In this document: piece after piece, positions 1 through 10,000 of the stretch | Numbering within the stretch: position 1 is the stretch's first letter | Layout: each line of letters opens with the position of its first letter | Assembly (NCBI GenBank): GCA_965200375.1 | Contig: OZ241353.1 | Span: forward strand, 1,550,001 to 1,614,000 | DNA length: 64,000 bases | Direction of reading: 5' to 3' | Source: VXYL01 sp965200375 | GTDB lineage: Bacteria > Pseudomonadota > Gammaproteobacteria > Pseudomonadales > Azotimanducaceae | Notes under the pieces: model-generated | What the model was told of the DNA's origin: nothing | Database searches by the model: none | Seen by the model: the letters and a program-made list of their open reading frames with translations, nothing else | Program-made: the position numbers and the translations under genes

Positions 1-1083
1 GTCGGCGTGATCGCTCCACCACTCCCAGTCGTTGGGCAGCGCATTGGCCATGTTGGCCGGGTCCGTCGGCATGTGCGGGGCCATGTCGATGCCGGTGGCC
101 TTGTGCTTGCCCACCAGCGGCCCGCCGGAACGGCGCACCGGGCTGTAGGAGATGTACTCGCTCACCCGGGCCATCACCGCCGGCTGCGCGGCGTAGGCCA
201 CCAGCCGCTGCGCGGCCGCCAGGTGCTTGGTGCCGCTGACGATGCCGAAGCCGCCGCTGTCGAGGATCTGCCCGTCCCAGATCACCACGAAGGGCTGCTT
301 CTCCACCACTTGGGCGTTGAAGATGCGGCCGTTGAAGGCGGTGCTCATGGTCACTTCCTTGTCCGCCAGCATCTGCGGCGGCTGGGCGCCGGCTTCCCAC
401 CAGACGATGTGGTCCTTGATGGTGTCCAGCTTGGCGAAGGCGCGGTCCAGACCGGCCGGGGTGTCGAGCGCGGCGTAGACTTCCTGCCGGGGAACGCCAT
501 CCGCCATCAGCGCGAACTCCAGGTTCACATGCGCGGTGCGGTTCATGCCGCGCCGGCCGGGAAATCCGGCGAGATCGAAGAAATCCGCCACCGTGGCGGG
601 CTTGGCCGCCGGGTCCGGGAAGGACTCGGCGTTGTAGGCCACCACCGTCGAGTAGTAGATGGTGCTCGCGCCGCAGTCCGTGAAGGTGCCCGGGTAGTAG
701 TCCTGCTCGATGGGGGTGCCGTCGGGGGCCGGCGGCATCGTCTCGATGTCCACCAGTTCCAGGAGTCCCTCGTCGCAGCCGCGCACCATGTCCGGCATCT
801 CGAAATCCACGACGTCCCAGAACACCTCGCCGATTTCCACCTGCGCCCGCACTTGGGCGAGGCCGCCGTTGTACTCCTCCACCTGCACCTCGATGCCGGT
901 TTCCTGGGTGAAGGGCTCCAGCACCGCCGCCCGGCTGGCGCGGCCGTAGGCGCCGCCCCAGGAGACCACGGTGATGGTCTCCGCCACCGCACCCATCGCC
1001 GTTGCCACGGCTAGGGCCGCAAGCGCCAGCCGGGCCGCCGAGGCCTTGGGCGCCGTGGCGCTGCTTGGCATCGCATCCTTCAT
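1..1083 (-). CDS. Extracellular solute-binding protein of a polyamine-type ABC transporter (3' end outside window)
   Basis: This gene runs off the left edge; 361 codons are visible without a stop. The product is a periplasmic binding protein of the PotD/spermidine-putrescine type. An Ala-rich hydrophobic signal peptide covers roughly residues 10-36, followed by ITVVSWGGAYGRASRAAV, the usual first strand and helix of this family. The mature part has motifs such as FWDVVDFEMPDMVRGC and YYSTVVAYNAESFP. The ATG at 1083 has a good ribosome site (GGAGG, 5 bases away). It is third in a minus-strand set after a permease and an ATPase gene, so it should deliver the substrate to them. The family assignment is firm; polyamine as substrate is inferred from family resemblance, and other cations or amino acid derivatives are possible. 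Confidence 0.88.
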   Translation of the reverse strand, partial: MKDAMPSSATAPKASAARLALAALAVATAMGAVAETITVVSWGGAYGRASRAAVLEPFTQETGIEVQVEEYNGGLAQVRAQVEIGEVFWDVVDFEMPDMVRGCDEGLLELVDIETMPPAPDGTPIEQDYYPGTFTDCGASTIYYSTVVAYNAESFPDPAAKPATVADFFDLAGFPGRRGMNRTAHVNLEFALMADGVPRQEVYAALDTPAGLDRAFAKLDTIKDHIVWWEAGAQPPQMLADKEVTMSTAFNGRIFNAQVVEKQPFVVIWDGQILDSGGFGIVSGTKHLAAAQRLVAYAAQPAVMARVSEYISYSPVRRSGGPLVGKHKATGIDMAPHMPTDPANMANALPNDWEWWSDHAD

Positions 1084-1125
1084 CTCGCCTCCGTATTTGT
1101 CCTTGAGGTGCCTTGCTCGGGGGAC

Positions 1126-2256
1126 TCAAGTCGCCCCGTCGTCCGGCCGCAGCGCCCGGCAGTCCAGCGTGGTCCAGCCCAGGCGCACCGTCTCCCCCGG
1201 CAGCACGCCGCCGTGGCCGACGATGTTGGGGATCTTCACCACGAAGTCCACGCCGCAGACCGCGGTGAGCACGCGCAGGTGGTCGCCGAGGAAGGCCATG
1301 TCCTCCACCTCCACCTCGAGCTCGTTGCTGTAGACGCCGGCGGCCGGCGCCAGATGCACCCGCTCCGGGCGGATGGCGAGCACCACGTCGTCGCCCACCG
1401 CGTGCGGTTCCACCGGGAAGGCGCGGATGATCGCCTCGCCCACCGCCACGTCGCAGGTGTCGCCGCCCACGGCCGCCACGCGCCCCGGCAGCAGGTTGTT
1501 GTCGCCGATGAAGGAGGCCACGAACGGCCGCATGGGCTCCTCGTAGAGCACTTCCGGGGCGGCGACCTGCTCGATGCGCCCGCCGTTGAACACCGCCACC
1601 CGATCCGACATCGCCATCGCTTCCTGCTGATCGTGGGTGACGTAGACGACGGTGACGCCGAGGCTGCGCTGGATGCGCCGTATCTCGAACTGCATCTCCT
1701 CCCGCAGGCGGCGATCCAAGGCCCCCAGGGGCTCGTCCATCAGCACAAGGTTCGGCTCGAACACCAGCGCCCGGGCAATGGCGACGCGCTGCTGCTGGCC
1801 GCCGGAGAGCTGCCCCGGCCGCCGCCGCTCGTAGCCTTGGAGGCGCACCAGCTCGAGGGCCCGGGCTACCCGCTCGGCCGTGCCGGCCGCGTCCATGTGC
1901 CGCGCCTCCAAGGGAAACGCGAGGTTCTGCCCCACCGTCATGTGCGGGAACAGGGCGTAGTTCTGGAACACCATGCCGATGTCGCGCTGGCGCGGCGGCA
2001 CGTCCTCCACCGCCGCCCCGGCAATGCGAATGGCGCCGCCGCTCGGCGCCTCGAAGCCAGCCAGCATCATGAGGCAGGTGGTCTTGCCGGAACCCGAGGG
2101 CCCCAGCAGCGTCAGGAACTCGCCTTCCCGCACCGTGAGCTCCAGGTCCCGCACCACCAGCGTGGTGCCGTCGTAGCTCTTGAACACGCCGTCGAACTCG
2201 ACGTAGGCGCGGCCCTCGGTCACGGCTTCGGGCGCTCGTTGGGAACCATCCGCCAC
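1126..2256 (-). CDS. potA: ABC transporter ATP-binding protein, PotA type
   Basis: This 376-residue ATPase energises import by the transporter encoded on either side. It has Walker A GPSGSGKTT near residue 53, the signature LSGGQQQR, Walker B LVLMDEPLGALD, and the switch His in VYVTHDQQEAM. The C-terminal 130 residues match the TOBE domain seen in PotA/FbpC/UgpC-type subunits (AIRPERVHLAP). The start is GTG at 2256 with AGGAG seven bases upstream. It lies 56 bases after the permease gene and 42 bases before the binding-protein gene, all on the minus strand, so they are probably co-transcribed. The ATPase call is certain; polyamine specificity comes from family resemblance only. Confidence 0.9.
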   Translation of the reverse strand: MADGSQRAPEAVTEGRAYVEFDGVFKSYDGTTLVVRDLELTVREGEFLTLLGPSGSGKTTCLMMLAGFEAPSGGAIRIAGAAVEDVPPRQRDIGMVFQNYALFPHMTVGQNLAFPLEARHMDAAGTAERVARALELVRLQGYERRRPGQLSGGQQQRVAIARALVFEPNLVLMDEPLGALDRRLREEMQFEIRRIQRSLGVTVVYVTHDQQEAMAMSDRVAVFNGGRIEQVAAPEVLYEEPMRPFVASFIGDNNLLPGRVAAVGGDTCDVAVGEAIIRAFPVEPHAVGDDVVLAIRPERVHLAPAAGVYSNELEVEVEDMAFLGDHLRVLTAVCGVDFVVKIPNIVGHGGVLPGETVRLGWTTLDCRALRPDDGAT

Positions 2257-2268
2257 AGTCTACTCCTC

Positions 2269-2304
2269 GCTGTTCCCGCTGTTCCCGCTGTTCCCGCTTC
2301 TCCC
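2269..2304. repeat. Short tandem repeat between permease and ATPase genes
   Basis: Three exact copies of the 9-base unit GCTGTTCCC (2269-2295) are followed by one degenerate copy (GCTTCTCCC). The array sits in the 56-base gap between the permease stop and the ATPase start. It is probably replication slippage. It is close enough to the ATPase ribosome site that copy number could alter translation, but that is only a guess. Confidence 0.85.
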
Positions 2305-2312
2305 AGCCCGGC

Positions 2313-3137
2313 TCAGGCGGGATCGCCGCCGCGCCGGCGCAGCCACTCGACGGTGCCCATCAGCGCCAGCGCAAAGGCGATGAGCATGGTGGCCACGGCG
2401 AGGATCGCGGGGCTGATTTCCTCGCGGATGCCGGCCCACATTTCCCGCGGGATGGTGCGCTGCTCCAAGCCGCCCATGAACAGCACCGTCACCACTTCGT
2501 CGAAGGAGGTGGCGAAGGCGAACAGCGCCCCGGAGATCACGCCCGGTGCGATGAGCGGCAGCTGCACCCGCCGAAAGCTGCGCCAAGGCCCGGCGCCCAG
2601 GCTGGCCGCGGCGCGGGTGAGGTTGCCGTCGAAGCCGGAGAGGGTCGCCGTCACCGTTATCACCACGAAAGGCGTGCCGAGGGCGGCGTGGGCCAGGATC
2701 AGGCCGAGGTGGGTTTGCGCCAGGCCCAGGCTGGAATAGAAGAAGAACATCCCGGCCCCGGAGATGATCACCGGCGTGACCATGGGCGAAATCAACAGCC
2801 CCATCACCGCCGGCCGGCCGGGCATGGCGGGGTTGGCAAGCCCCAGCGCGGCGCAGGTGCCGAGCACGGTGGCCAGGGCGGTGGCGCAGCCGCCGATGAC
2901 GAAGCTGTTCACCAGCGCCCGCCGCCAGTTCTCGTCCCCGGCCACGTGGGCATACCAGCGCAGCGAGTAGGCGTCCGGGTCGAAGCGCAGCATGCCTTCC
3001 GTGAAGGTGAAGTACGGCTCGGCGTTGAAGCTCAGCGGCACCACCACCAGGATCGGCGCGATCAGGAACACGAACACCGCCACGCAGAAGACGACGTGGG
3101 CCGTGTGGCCGACGCGGCTGCGATAGGCTAGGGCCAT
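2313..3137 (-). CDS. potC: ABC transporter permease, PotC type
   Basis: This 274-residue inner-membrane protein is one of the two pore subunits expected for a polyamine-type importer. The first transmembrane segment follows MALAYRSRVGHTAHV, then comes the loop LSFNAEPYFTFTEGMLRF typical of PotC. The EAA-type loop that contacts the ATPase is seen around AAASLGAGPWRSFRRVQLP. I chose the ATG at 3137 because it places the first membrane helix about 13 residues in, as in the family; the frame stays open to 3401, but that extension has no membrane-protein character. No PotB-type partner permease lies upstream, where a divergent peptidase gene begins, so it may be beyond the left edge. Confidence 0.87.
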   Translation of the reverse strand: MALAYRSRVGHTAHVVFCVAVFVFLIAPILVVVPLSFNAEPYFTFTEGMLRFDPDAYSLRWYAHVAGDENWRRALVNSFVIGGCATALATVLGTCAALGLANPAMPGRPAVMGLLISPMVTPVIISGAGMFFFYSSLGLAQTHLGLILAHAALGTPFVVITVTATLSGFDGNLTRAAASLGAGPWRSFRRVQLPLIAPGVISGALFAFATSFDEVVTVLFMGGLEQRTIPREMWAGIREEISPAILAVATMLIAFALALMGTVEWLRRRGGDPA

Positions 3138-3272
3138 GGGCTCTCGGAAACCGCCCGGCGAACGGTCGGCGTCGCGCTTGCGGCGGCACGAGGCGCCGTC
3201 CTCCACTCGCCCGTTCGGCGGCTGCCGGACTCTCGATGCAAGTACCGCTCCCTGGCGGCCAAGGACTTTGGC

Positions 3273-4703
3273 ATGAACACGCATCATAGCAGCCAAGTGC
3301 GCCGGACCATCGGCGCGATGTGGGACGAGCGCATCGTCCCGGCATTGGTCGACTACGTTCGCATCCCCTGCAAGTCGCCAGCGTTCGAACCGGACTGGCA
3401 AGCGCTAGGGCACCTGCGGGCGGCAGCGGACCTCCTTGCCGCCTGGGCGGCTGCCAGCGGCGTTCGCGGCCTCGCGCCGCGCGTCGTCGCATTGCCGGGG
3501 CGAACGCCGGTGCTGGTCGGCGAAGTGGCCGGCGCCGGCAACGGCAACGTCCTGCTCTACGGCCACTACGACAAGCAGCCGGAGTTCGACGGCTGGGCCG
3601 ACGGGCTAGGCCCCTGGCAGCCGGTGCTGCGCGCCGGCCGCCTTTACGGGCGCGGCGGCGCCGACGACGGCTACGCCTGCTTCTCGGCGCTGGCGGCCAT
3701 CGCCGCCCTGCAGGCCGCAGGCCTGCCGCACCCGCGCTGCCTGGTGCTGATAGAAGGCTGCGAGGAGAGCGGCAGCTTCGACCTGCCGCACTACATGGAC
3801 GCGCTGGCGGCTGACATCGGCCAACCGGACCTGGTGGTGTGCCTGGACGCCGAGTGTGGCAACTACGACCAGCTGTGGCTCACCACGTCTCTGCGGGGCG
3901 CCCTCGCTGGCACGCTGACGGTGCGGGTGCTCACCGAGGGCGTCCACTCCGGGGCTGCCGGCGGCATCGTGCCGTCGAGCTTCCGGCTGCTGCGGCAGCT
4001 GGTCGAAAGGGTGGAGAACGCTGCCAGCGGCGAGCTGATCGACGCCCTGAGCGTCGCCATCCCGCCCGCTGTTCGACAGCAGGCGGAGACAGTGGCCGAG
4101 ACCCTCGGCGCCACCAACGTCGGGCGCTTTCCGTGGGCCGGCAACACCGCCCCGGCGCCGGTTCCGCCGGCGGAGCTAGTGCTCGCCAGCACCTGGCGGC
4201 CGAGCCTGGCGGTGGTGGGCCTGGACGGAGCGCCGGCCACGGCCGCCGCCGGCAACACGCTGCGCCCCTTCACGGCGGCCAAGCTGGTGTTCCGCCTGCC
4301 GCCGACGCTGGACGCGGATGCCGCCGCCCTGGAGTTGAAGGCGGTGTTCGAGAAGGACCCGCCGCACGGCGCCAGCGTGGACTTCCAGTGCGAGCATCCG
4401 CAAACGGGCTGGCAGGCGCCGCCAACCGCCCCGTGGCTGCGGCAAGCGCTGGAGCAGGCATCGGCGAGGAGCTTCGGCGCGCCGTTGATGACGATGGGCA
4501 CCGGCGGCACCATCCCCTTCATGAAGATGCTCGGCGATCGCTACCCGGACGTGCAGTTCGTGGTTACCGGCGTGCTCGGCCCGCACTCGAACGCCCACGG
4601 CCCCAACGAGTTCCTGGACATCGCCACCGGCAAACGGGTGACCGAGGCCGTGGCCCACGTGCTGCACGCGACGGCGACACGGGGTCCGCTCGGGGCAGCG
4701 TAG
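3273..4703 (+). CDS. M20-family metallopeptidase (dipeptidase-like)
   Basis: The 476-residue product belongs to the zinc-dependent M20 amidohydrolase/peptidase family. Visible motifs in order are the first metal motif LLYGHYDKQP (His and the Asp beside it), the bridging-Asp motif GRGGADDGYA, the catalytic Glu in EGCEESGS, the dimer-interface His in GVHSGAAGG, and a C-terminal GPHSNAHGPNEF with the last metal His. The arrangement fits the large carnosinase/ArgE-like branch rather than short aminoacylases. The ATG at 3273 has AAGGA seven bases upstream. It is divergent from the transporter operon, which may hint at uptake and hydrolysis of a peptide or acylated amine. That link is inference; the exact substrate cannot be read. 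Confidence 0.88.
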   Translation: MNTHHSSQVRRTIGAMWDERIVPALVDYVRIPCKSPAFEPDWQALGHLRAAADLLAAWAAASGVRGLAPRVVALPGRTPVLVGEVAGAGNGNVLLYGHYDKQPEFDGWADGLGPWQPVLRAGRLYGRGGADDGYACFSALAAIAALQAAGLPHPRCLVLIEGCEESGSFDLPHYMDALAADIGQPDLVVCLDAECGNYDQLWLTTSLRGALAGTLTVRVLTEGVHSGAAGGIVPSSFRLLRQLVERVENAASGELIDALSVAIPPAVRQQAETVAETLGATNVGRFPWAGNTAPAPVPPAELVLASTWRPSLAVVGLDGAPATAAAGNTLRPFTAAKLVFRLPPTLDADAAALELKAVFEKDPPHGASVDFQCEHPQTGWQAPPTAPWLRQALEQASARSFGAPLMTMGTGGTIPFMKMLGDRYPDVQFVVTGVLGPHSNAHGPNEFLDIATGKRVTEAVAHVLHATATRGPLGAA

Positions 4704-4985
4704 CAGCGGCAGCAGCCGCCCACGCCGCACTGCCACGTTTGGACTGCCGGCCTCGGCGGCAGGGGCATGGTGATGATGGCCGCCAAGCTGCCGGCCACGG
4801 AGATCAAGCGCCTGCGCGGCAGCCGCCGCACCGTGCGCCGCTGGTGGCGGACCCGGCAGGCGGCCTGCCCGCGCCATGGAGGCGGCCGGCCGCCGCGGCC
4901 ACGTCTTGCAGTGCGATCTAGGCGAAGCCTGCCCGAACGCGCCCACGTTCTCTCGAACTAAGGGGTTGACGCGGCGAAAGCGCCC

Positions 4986-5156
4986 CTAGCTCATTTTCAA
5001 CATAAGGACGATAGGAAGCCCATACAGAAGAAAGAGGAAAGAGCCCCAATATATCGGGCGTAGCACTTTGCCTATGCGGTTGCCCTTGTTGACTTGGGCG
5101 GCAGCGCCTGACAACACACAGACAAGAAGCAACAGGAATAGCAAAGTCGTCGTCAT
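4986..5156 (-). CDS. Small membrane protein, function unknown
   Basis: This 56-residue frame encodes two hydrophobic stretches: residues 4-20, which may be a signal peptide because an AAA-Q junction follows, and residues 36-54, a clear membrane helix ending in KMS. A basic loop with GNRIGK lies between them. The ATG at 5156 is preceded by GGAG at seven bases, which supports translation. It sits 41 bases after another small gene on the same strand and after a terminase remnant, so it could be phage debris or an independent small protein. I recognise no family. The 282 bases to its right-hand neighbour's stop at 4703 show nothing I can support. Confidence 0.5.
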   Translation of the reverse strand: MTTTLLFLLLLVCVLSGAAAQVNKGNRIGKVLRPIYWGSFLFLLYGLPIVLMLKMS

Positions 5157-5197
5157 GTTGTGTCTCCGTTCCGGTTGAACGCGCCGGCTTCCCTTTC

Positions 5198-5488
5198 TCA
5201 GATAACGCCGATGCTGAAGGTGACGGGGTAGAGCCATAGCGGACTGCCGCCCGCCCGCGCCCTGTGTACGCCCGGCGATGCGTCGGGGTTCCTCACCAGG
5301 TTCCTCACCCTCACCCGCAGCCAGCCGCGTTCCTTGCGAATCTCGCCGTTGTGGGCCGCCGCCGCCACCTGTATGGCGAACTCGGCCGTTGCGCCCGCCG
5401 CGAGACCCGCGTAGCTGGCGGCACCAGCGTTGCCCTCGCCGTCCACCTTCATGCTGGCGCCGGCCGGCAGGGTTGCGATTGCGCGCAA
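5198..5488 (-). CDS. Hypothetical small protein next to terminase remnant
   Basis: This is a 96-residue frame starting with TTG at 5488, supported by GAGGA six bases upstream. The middle is Ala-rich (QVAAAAHNGEIRKERG) and is followed by an arginine-rich strand-like piece, LRVRVRNLVRNPDA. No signal peptide, membrane segment or known motif is visible. It begins 41 bases after the stop of the phage terminase fragment and is collinear with it, so a short head-joining or other phage protein is possible. I do not recognise it, and the coding call rests on the ribosome site and context. Confidence 0.4.
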   Translation of the reverse strand: MRAIATLPAGASMKVDGEGNAGAASYAGLAAGATAEFAIQVAAAAHNGEIRKERGWLRVRVRNLVRNPDASPGVHRARAGGSPLWLYPVTFSIGVI

Positions 5489-5529
5489 GGTGGTTCCTCA
5501 ATGGCCTAGGGCCGCCGAGTGTGGCACGC

Positions 5530-6290
5530 CTACCGCAGCGTGTTCCCCGTCATGCCGAACCACAGCGCCGCCGCGTAGCTCAGGCAGTCCGCCGCCTCGT
5601 TAGGGCCGCTCTGCCGGAGCTCCTGCCGCCCGCGCCGCGTGGTGCGGATCTCCTCGCTCGCCAGCTCGCGCAGCACCTCGTCCTCGATGGAGTCCGCCAC
5701 CGCCACGCGCCCCGTCTCAAGCGCCATGATCTGCCACCGCTTGACGCTCTGCCCCACGATGGCCAGCCTAGGCGGAGTCCGCGACATTCTGAACACGGGC
5801 GCATCGAGTCCGCCGCTGCCGCCCTTGCACGGCACGTACCGCCCCCGCGCCCTCGGCAGCCCGCGCCGCAAGCAGAGCTGGCGCACGGCGGCCAGCACTA
5901 CGGACTGCTGGTAGCCCACGTCTATGCCCACCGTCAACGCGAGACGGCAGCCCGCCCACCGCTCGCGCATCCACGCGGCCCAGCGCGCCCACGCTTCCTC
6001 GCCCGGGCCGCATGATCCCCCGTGGAACTCGCGCCGCTCGAGCGCCCAGCCCCGATCCGGCCGCGCCCACGCCGTCGCCAGCGCCGACAGCCAATCCTTC
6101 TGCACGTCGATGACTACGGTGGCGTGCTGCGCCTCGGCAGGCAGCCCGCCTCGAAGCGCCAACGGCCCGCCGCCTGCTCCGCAAGTCCGCTCGTCAACGG
6201 ACTCCTTCGCCGCCGCCCACTCGGCCAGCCGGTGCCGCAACGGCCGCAATAGTGCAGCACCCGCGCCGCCCCGTCCTTGTCGCCCCTGGC
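5530..6290 (-). pseudogene. Phage terminase large subunit (GpA type), degraded C-terminal remnant
   Basis: The C-terminal part of this frame reads like the nuclease domain of GpA-type terminase large subunits. It has VVIDVQKDWL (the start of the nuclease domain with its first acidic residue), then VGIDVGYQQSVVLAAV, VPCKGGSGG, and a final NEAADCLSYAAALW, which matches the conserved N-x-x-x-D-C helix. The N-terminal ATPase domain is absent. Just upstream, another frame carries a knuckle-like YCGRCGTGW and GRW near 6150-6260, features that in intact proteins lie well over 100 residues before the nuclease domain. This suggests a deletion plus frameshift. It is the only clear phage gene here, with two small unknown genes after it, so it is probably a prophage relic. 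Confidence 0.65.
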
Positions 6291-6331
6291 CCTGCCCGCG
6301 CTGGGCCCTGCTCCGGCCTCCGCTTTCGACC

Positions 6332-6934
6332 TTACTGCAGCAGGTTGTCCCGCTCCTTGCTGGCGCGCCCGAACTGGGTGGCCAGAAAGTCCATCTGATC
6401 GCCCAGGATCCGCCCGGAGTTGGTGAGCGCCAGATACTCGGCGAGGTTCGGCACGTACGGCAGGGCCAGGAGCTCCATGCCGCACTCGTGGGGCAGACGG
6501 TTGCCCTTGTGGTGGTTGCAGCGCTTGCAGGCCGCCACCACGTTGTCCCACTCGTCCGTGCCGCCCCGGGATCGGGGCACGACGTGGTCGCGGGTGAGCA
6601 TGGCGGCGGCGAACACGCGCCCGCAGTACAGACACAGGTGGCGATCCCGCCCGAACAGCGCGGCGTTGGTGAGCGCCGGCGCCCGACGCGGCTGCGGCGC
6701 CTTGCGGCCGCCGCAGGCGATGATGCTGTGGACGTCCACGGTGGTGCGTTCGCCATCGTCCCTGGCACGGCCGCCGCGCAGCCGCAGCACCGATTCGCCG
6801 TGGGTCCAGGCGACCAGATCCCGGGCGTACAGGCACACCGCCTCCTGCCAGGTCGCCCAGTCCACGGGCTGGCCGCGGACATTGAGCCGCAGGATGCGCG
6901 GAGTTCTGTGGAAGTGCTCCAACGTGGCCGGCAT
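6332..6934 (-). CDS. HNH endonuclease family protein
   Basis: This 200-residue protein has the zinc-bound HNH nuclease fold in its second half. The pattern is HLCLYCGRVF (first Cys pair), LTRDHVVPRSRGG (catalytic His region), DEWDNVVAACKRCN (second Cys pair and the Asn), and HHKGNR. Its N-terminal half (LNVRGQPVDWATWQEAVCLYARD) matches a widespread chromosomal subgroup of unknown role. I prefer the ATG at 6934, since that subgroup begins just before this motif; the frame is open to 7000. It lies beside the terminase remnant. Phages often carry HNH genes next to terminases, so it may be part of the relic, but the subgroup is also common as a stand-alone chromosomal gene. Confidence 0.85.
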   Translation of the reverse strand: MPATLEHFHRTPRILRLNVRGQPVDWATWQEAVCLYARDLVAWTHGESVLRLRGGRARDDGERTTVDVHSIIACGGRKAPQPRRAPALTNAALFGRDRHLCLYCGRVFAAAMLTRDHVVPRSRGGTDEWDNVVAACKRCNHHKGNRLPHECGMELLALPYVPNLAEYLALTNSGRILGDQMDFLATQFGRASKERDNLLQ

Positions 6935-7064
6935 GGCTGCCCCGCACCGCTCTTGCGCGTCAAAGCGCCAAGTGTCCCAAATGGCGCTCCGGCAAAGCAA
7001 GGGCGGCCGGGGACGGCGAACGACCGCCCTCGAAGCAACCGCGGCGAGGGTCGCCCGCCGGCGG

Positions 7065-10000
7065 CTACTGCCCGCGGGTCGAGGACAGGTTGGTGAGATG
7101 CCCCGTTGGGCTCTTCAGCAAGCTCATCACGTGAATCGCGGGATCCGCCTCCACGACCAGTTCCCACTTGCCGACGCCGTCGCCGAGCGCGCCGCTCAGC
7201 GCCTCTCGGCCGCCGCCTTCCAAGTCCTGCGACGTCAGCGTGGTTGCCGTGCGCGGGGCCAGCTGCAAACGCACCGCGGTGCCGGGCGACTGGCCGGCGT
7301 CGTCCGTGCCGGTGATGGTCACCGCGGCGGCTTCGTCGCCGGGATTGACCAGCCGCAGCAGGCTGCGCTGACGGACGTTGCTGCCGGGATTGAACACCGC
7401 GACGCGGCACCGGTTCGCCGTGCAGGGCGCGATGTCGTGCAGGGAGGTGAGGAAGCCGCCGGGCTTGGTGCGGGCGTAGACGAACACGTCGACGTCGAGG
7501 TCGGTCGCCAGAGTGAGGCGCCAGTCGCCCTGGCCGTCGCCGAGGCTGCCGGACAGGCCCTTGCCGGCGTTGCCGTTCTCCAGATCGCCGGAGTTGAAGT
7601 GGCGGCGCTCGTTGGCGCCGATGGCGAGCGTCACGGTATCGAGGCCGGCCGCGCCGGCGTCGTCGTGGCCGGTGATGCGCACGGTGCCGGACTCCGCGGA
7701 ACGGTTGACGACGCGCACGAAGCCCTCGACGAGCTCCTGGTCGTCCACGCGGTCGCGCTCCGTCGCGGCGGCCGGGAACAGCGCGACGAAGTGCCCGTCG
7801 ACGTGGCTGCTCGAGCTCTCCTGCGACCAGCGCAACGTGAACGGTCCGCCGCGGCCGAGAGAGCCCACGCGCACCGCGTAGCGGGCGCCGGCCACGGCGT
7901 CGAAGGCCACCTCGCTGCCGCCGGCCCCGACCAGCGCCAAGCCGCCGACGCCATCGCCGGTGCGCCGGTAGATCGCCACCGTCTGGTTGGTTCCGGTCAC
8001 GGCGAAGCGATAGCGGCCGGTGGCCGGCGCGTCGAAGTTCCACCACACGGACGAACCGCCGTGGCGGCGGGTTTCGTTGCCCTCGACCGTCGCCCAGCGG
8101 TTGTCGCCGGACGCCGAGCCGCTTGCGGCGACGATGGCCGCTGCCATGCCCAGGCCGTCGTTGGCTGGCGTCGGCGCCCATTCCAGCGTGCCGTTGGCGA
8201 TGGTCTCGCCCAAGGCGTCGTCGGGTTGCAAGCCAGTGCCGATCCAATAGCGCTCGCCCGCCCGGGCGTCGAACGCGAACTCGGCGAGCGTGCCGATGCG
8301 ATCGTCGTCGCTGGCGGCGAGCAGCGCCAGGCCGTCGACCGCCGCGCCGGCGAACGCGGCTGCGGCGAAGCCGTAGCCGAGCGGATCCAGCCGCCAAGTG
8401 ACGCGGCCGTCGTTCGGCGCCCGCCAGGACCACCAGCGCGTGCGCGCGCCGGTTTCGGGCGGCTCGCCGGGCTCCACGGTCCCGTCCACGTCCGCGTACA
8501 CCTCGTAGCTGCCGGACTCGGACTCCCCCATCTCTTCGGCGTTGGCGAAGAGGTCGTTGGGGTTGTCGGGGAACCGCCCGTCGAAGCGCTTCCAATCGAG
8601 CTGATAGGGGCCCGCGCCCAGGGTCGCGTCGGCGGCGAGCGCGGCGATGCGGTATTCCAATCCCGCGCCCACCGGCAGCGTCAAAGCAGATGAGGGCTTC
8701 CCGGAAACGAGCCGCAGGTCGGAAACCGTCTCGCCGCGGAATGCCGCCAACTCGCCATCCGTAGTCGAGAACTCCCAAATGCCGTCGCTCGGCGCGGTCC
8801 AGCGATGCCACGTCGAGGCGACCAGCGGCCCTAGCCACTCGCCGCGCTCCAAGGTGGCGCCCCAAGTGGTGCCGGCGAACGAACCGGAGGCGCCGGCGAT
8901 CGCCTCGGCGGCGGCGAAGTCGTCGTTGGCGGGGCGCGTCGCGGCGTCCCAACGCAGCGTGATCGGTACGGCACCACGTTCCGCGCTAACGCGAATGCGA
9001 TAGCGTCGACCCGCTTGGAACAGCGCATCCGCGCCCCACCGCGCGCTGCCCAAGCGCCGGCTGTCCGCGATGCGCTCGCCGTGGAATATGTCCACGCGCA
9101 CTTCGTGTTCGCGAATCGCGTCCCGCCGCGCAACGCCGAACCGGTAGAAGCCGTCGCTCGGCGGGGTCCAAGCGAACCAAGCCGACTTGGTCGGTCGATC
9201 CACGCTGTCGTCCAGCCGGTTGACGGGCTCCCGAAACAGCGGCTCCGCCGGTTCGGTCCGCGCCAGCAGGAGGTCCGTCGTCCGCTGGCCCGACTCACCG
9301 CGCAGCGTCTCGGCGCGGGCGAATGCGCGGTTGGCCGCCGGCGCGGCGTCTGCGGCCGTGCTGCCTGAACGACGCAACTCGACGGTCGTGGACGCGCCGA
9401 TCGCGTTCCAAGCGTCCACTTGGACGTAGAGACGCGCGGGCTCGTTGGCTGGATAGCTGACCGACAGCCGCACCTCGCGCTCCTCGCCGGCGGCGATCTC
9501 GCCGAGCGGCAGGGGCAGAGCGAGGTAGTTGTCGCCGGGCACCGGCACACTGTCTACGCTGGTAAGCCCTTGATAGCGGCCGGCATCCAAGTCCGCCACG
9601 CTTACGCCGTCTTCACGCTGGACTTGCAGATCCTCGAAAAACGTTCCTGTTTCGCAGCTGCCAGCGCCGTCCGAGTTCCGACAGGCGATGCTCAGCCGCA
9701 CGCCGGCCGCCACGTAGCCGTTGCTGGCGACCGTCAAGGTCAGCGGCGAGGCGCCCTCGCCAGTCAGCGCGCTGCTGCTCGAACGCACTTGCAGCGTTGG
9801 CGTCGAGTCGCCGCGGATCACCGTCCACGCCACCGCGGCCCGGGGCGCGGCGGTGTAGATGCGCTTGCCGATCACCTTCACGCGGTAGGTGCCGGGGGCG
9901 GGATCGCGCACCACCAGCCACTCCACGTTGTCCTTCCTGGAAGTGGAGGAGTGTTCGCCGCAGGCGCCCGAACCGCAGTCCGCGCCAGCATCCAGGTAGA

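Noticed and set aside
4704..4985. Small plus-strand frame with a helix-turn-helix-like piece near 4767
   Set aside because: The sequence LPATEIKRLRGSRRTVRRWW is suggestive of a small terminase or HTH, but there is no ribosome site and the rest is low complexity; not enough support.
5530..8952. Very long minus-strand open frame of over 1100 codons
   Set aside because: Only its last part (5530 to about 6290) shows terminase features. The rest overlaps the HNH and subtilase genes in another phase and is arginine-rich, as expected from high-GC shadow frames.
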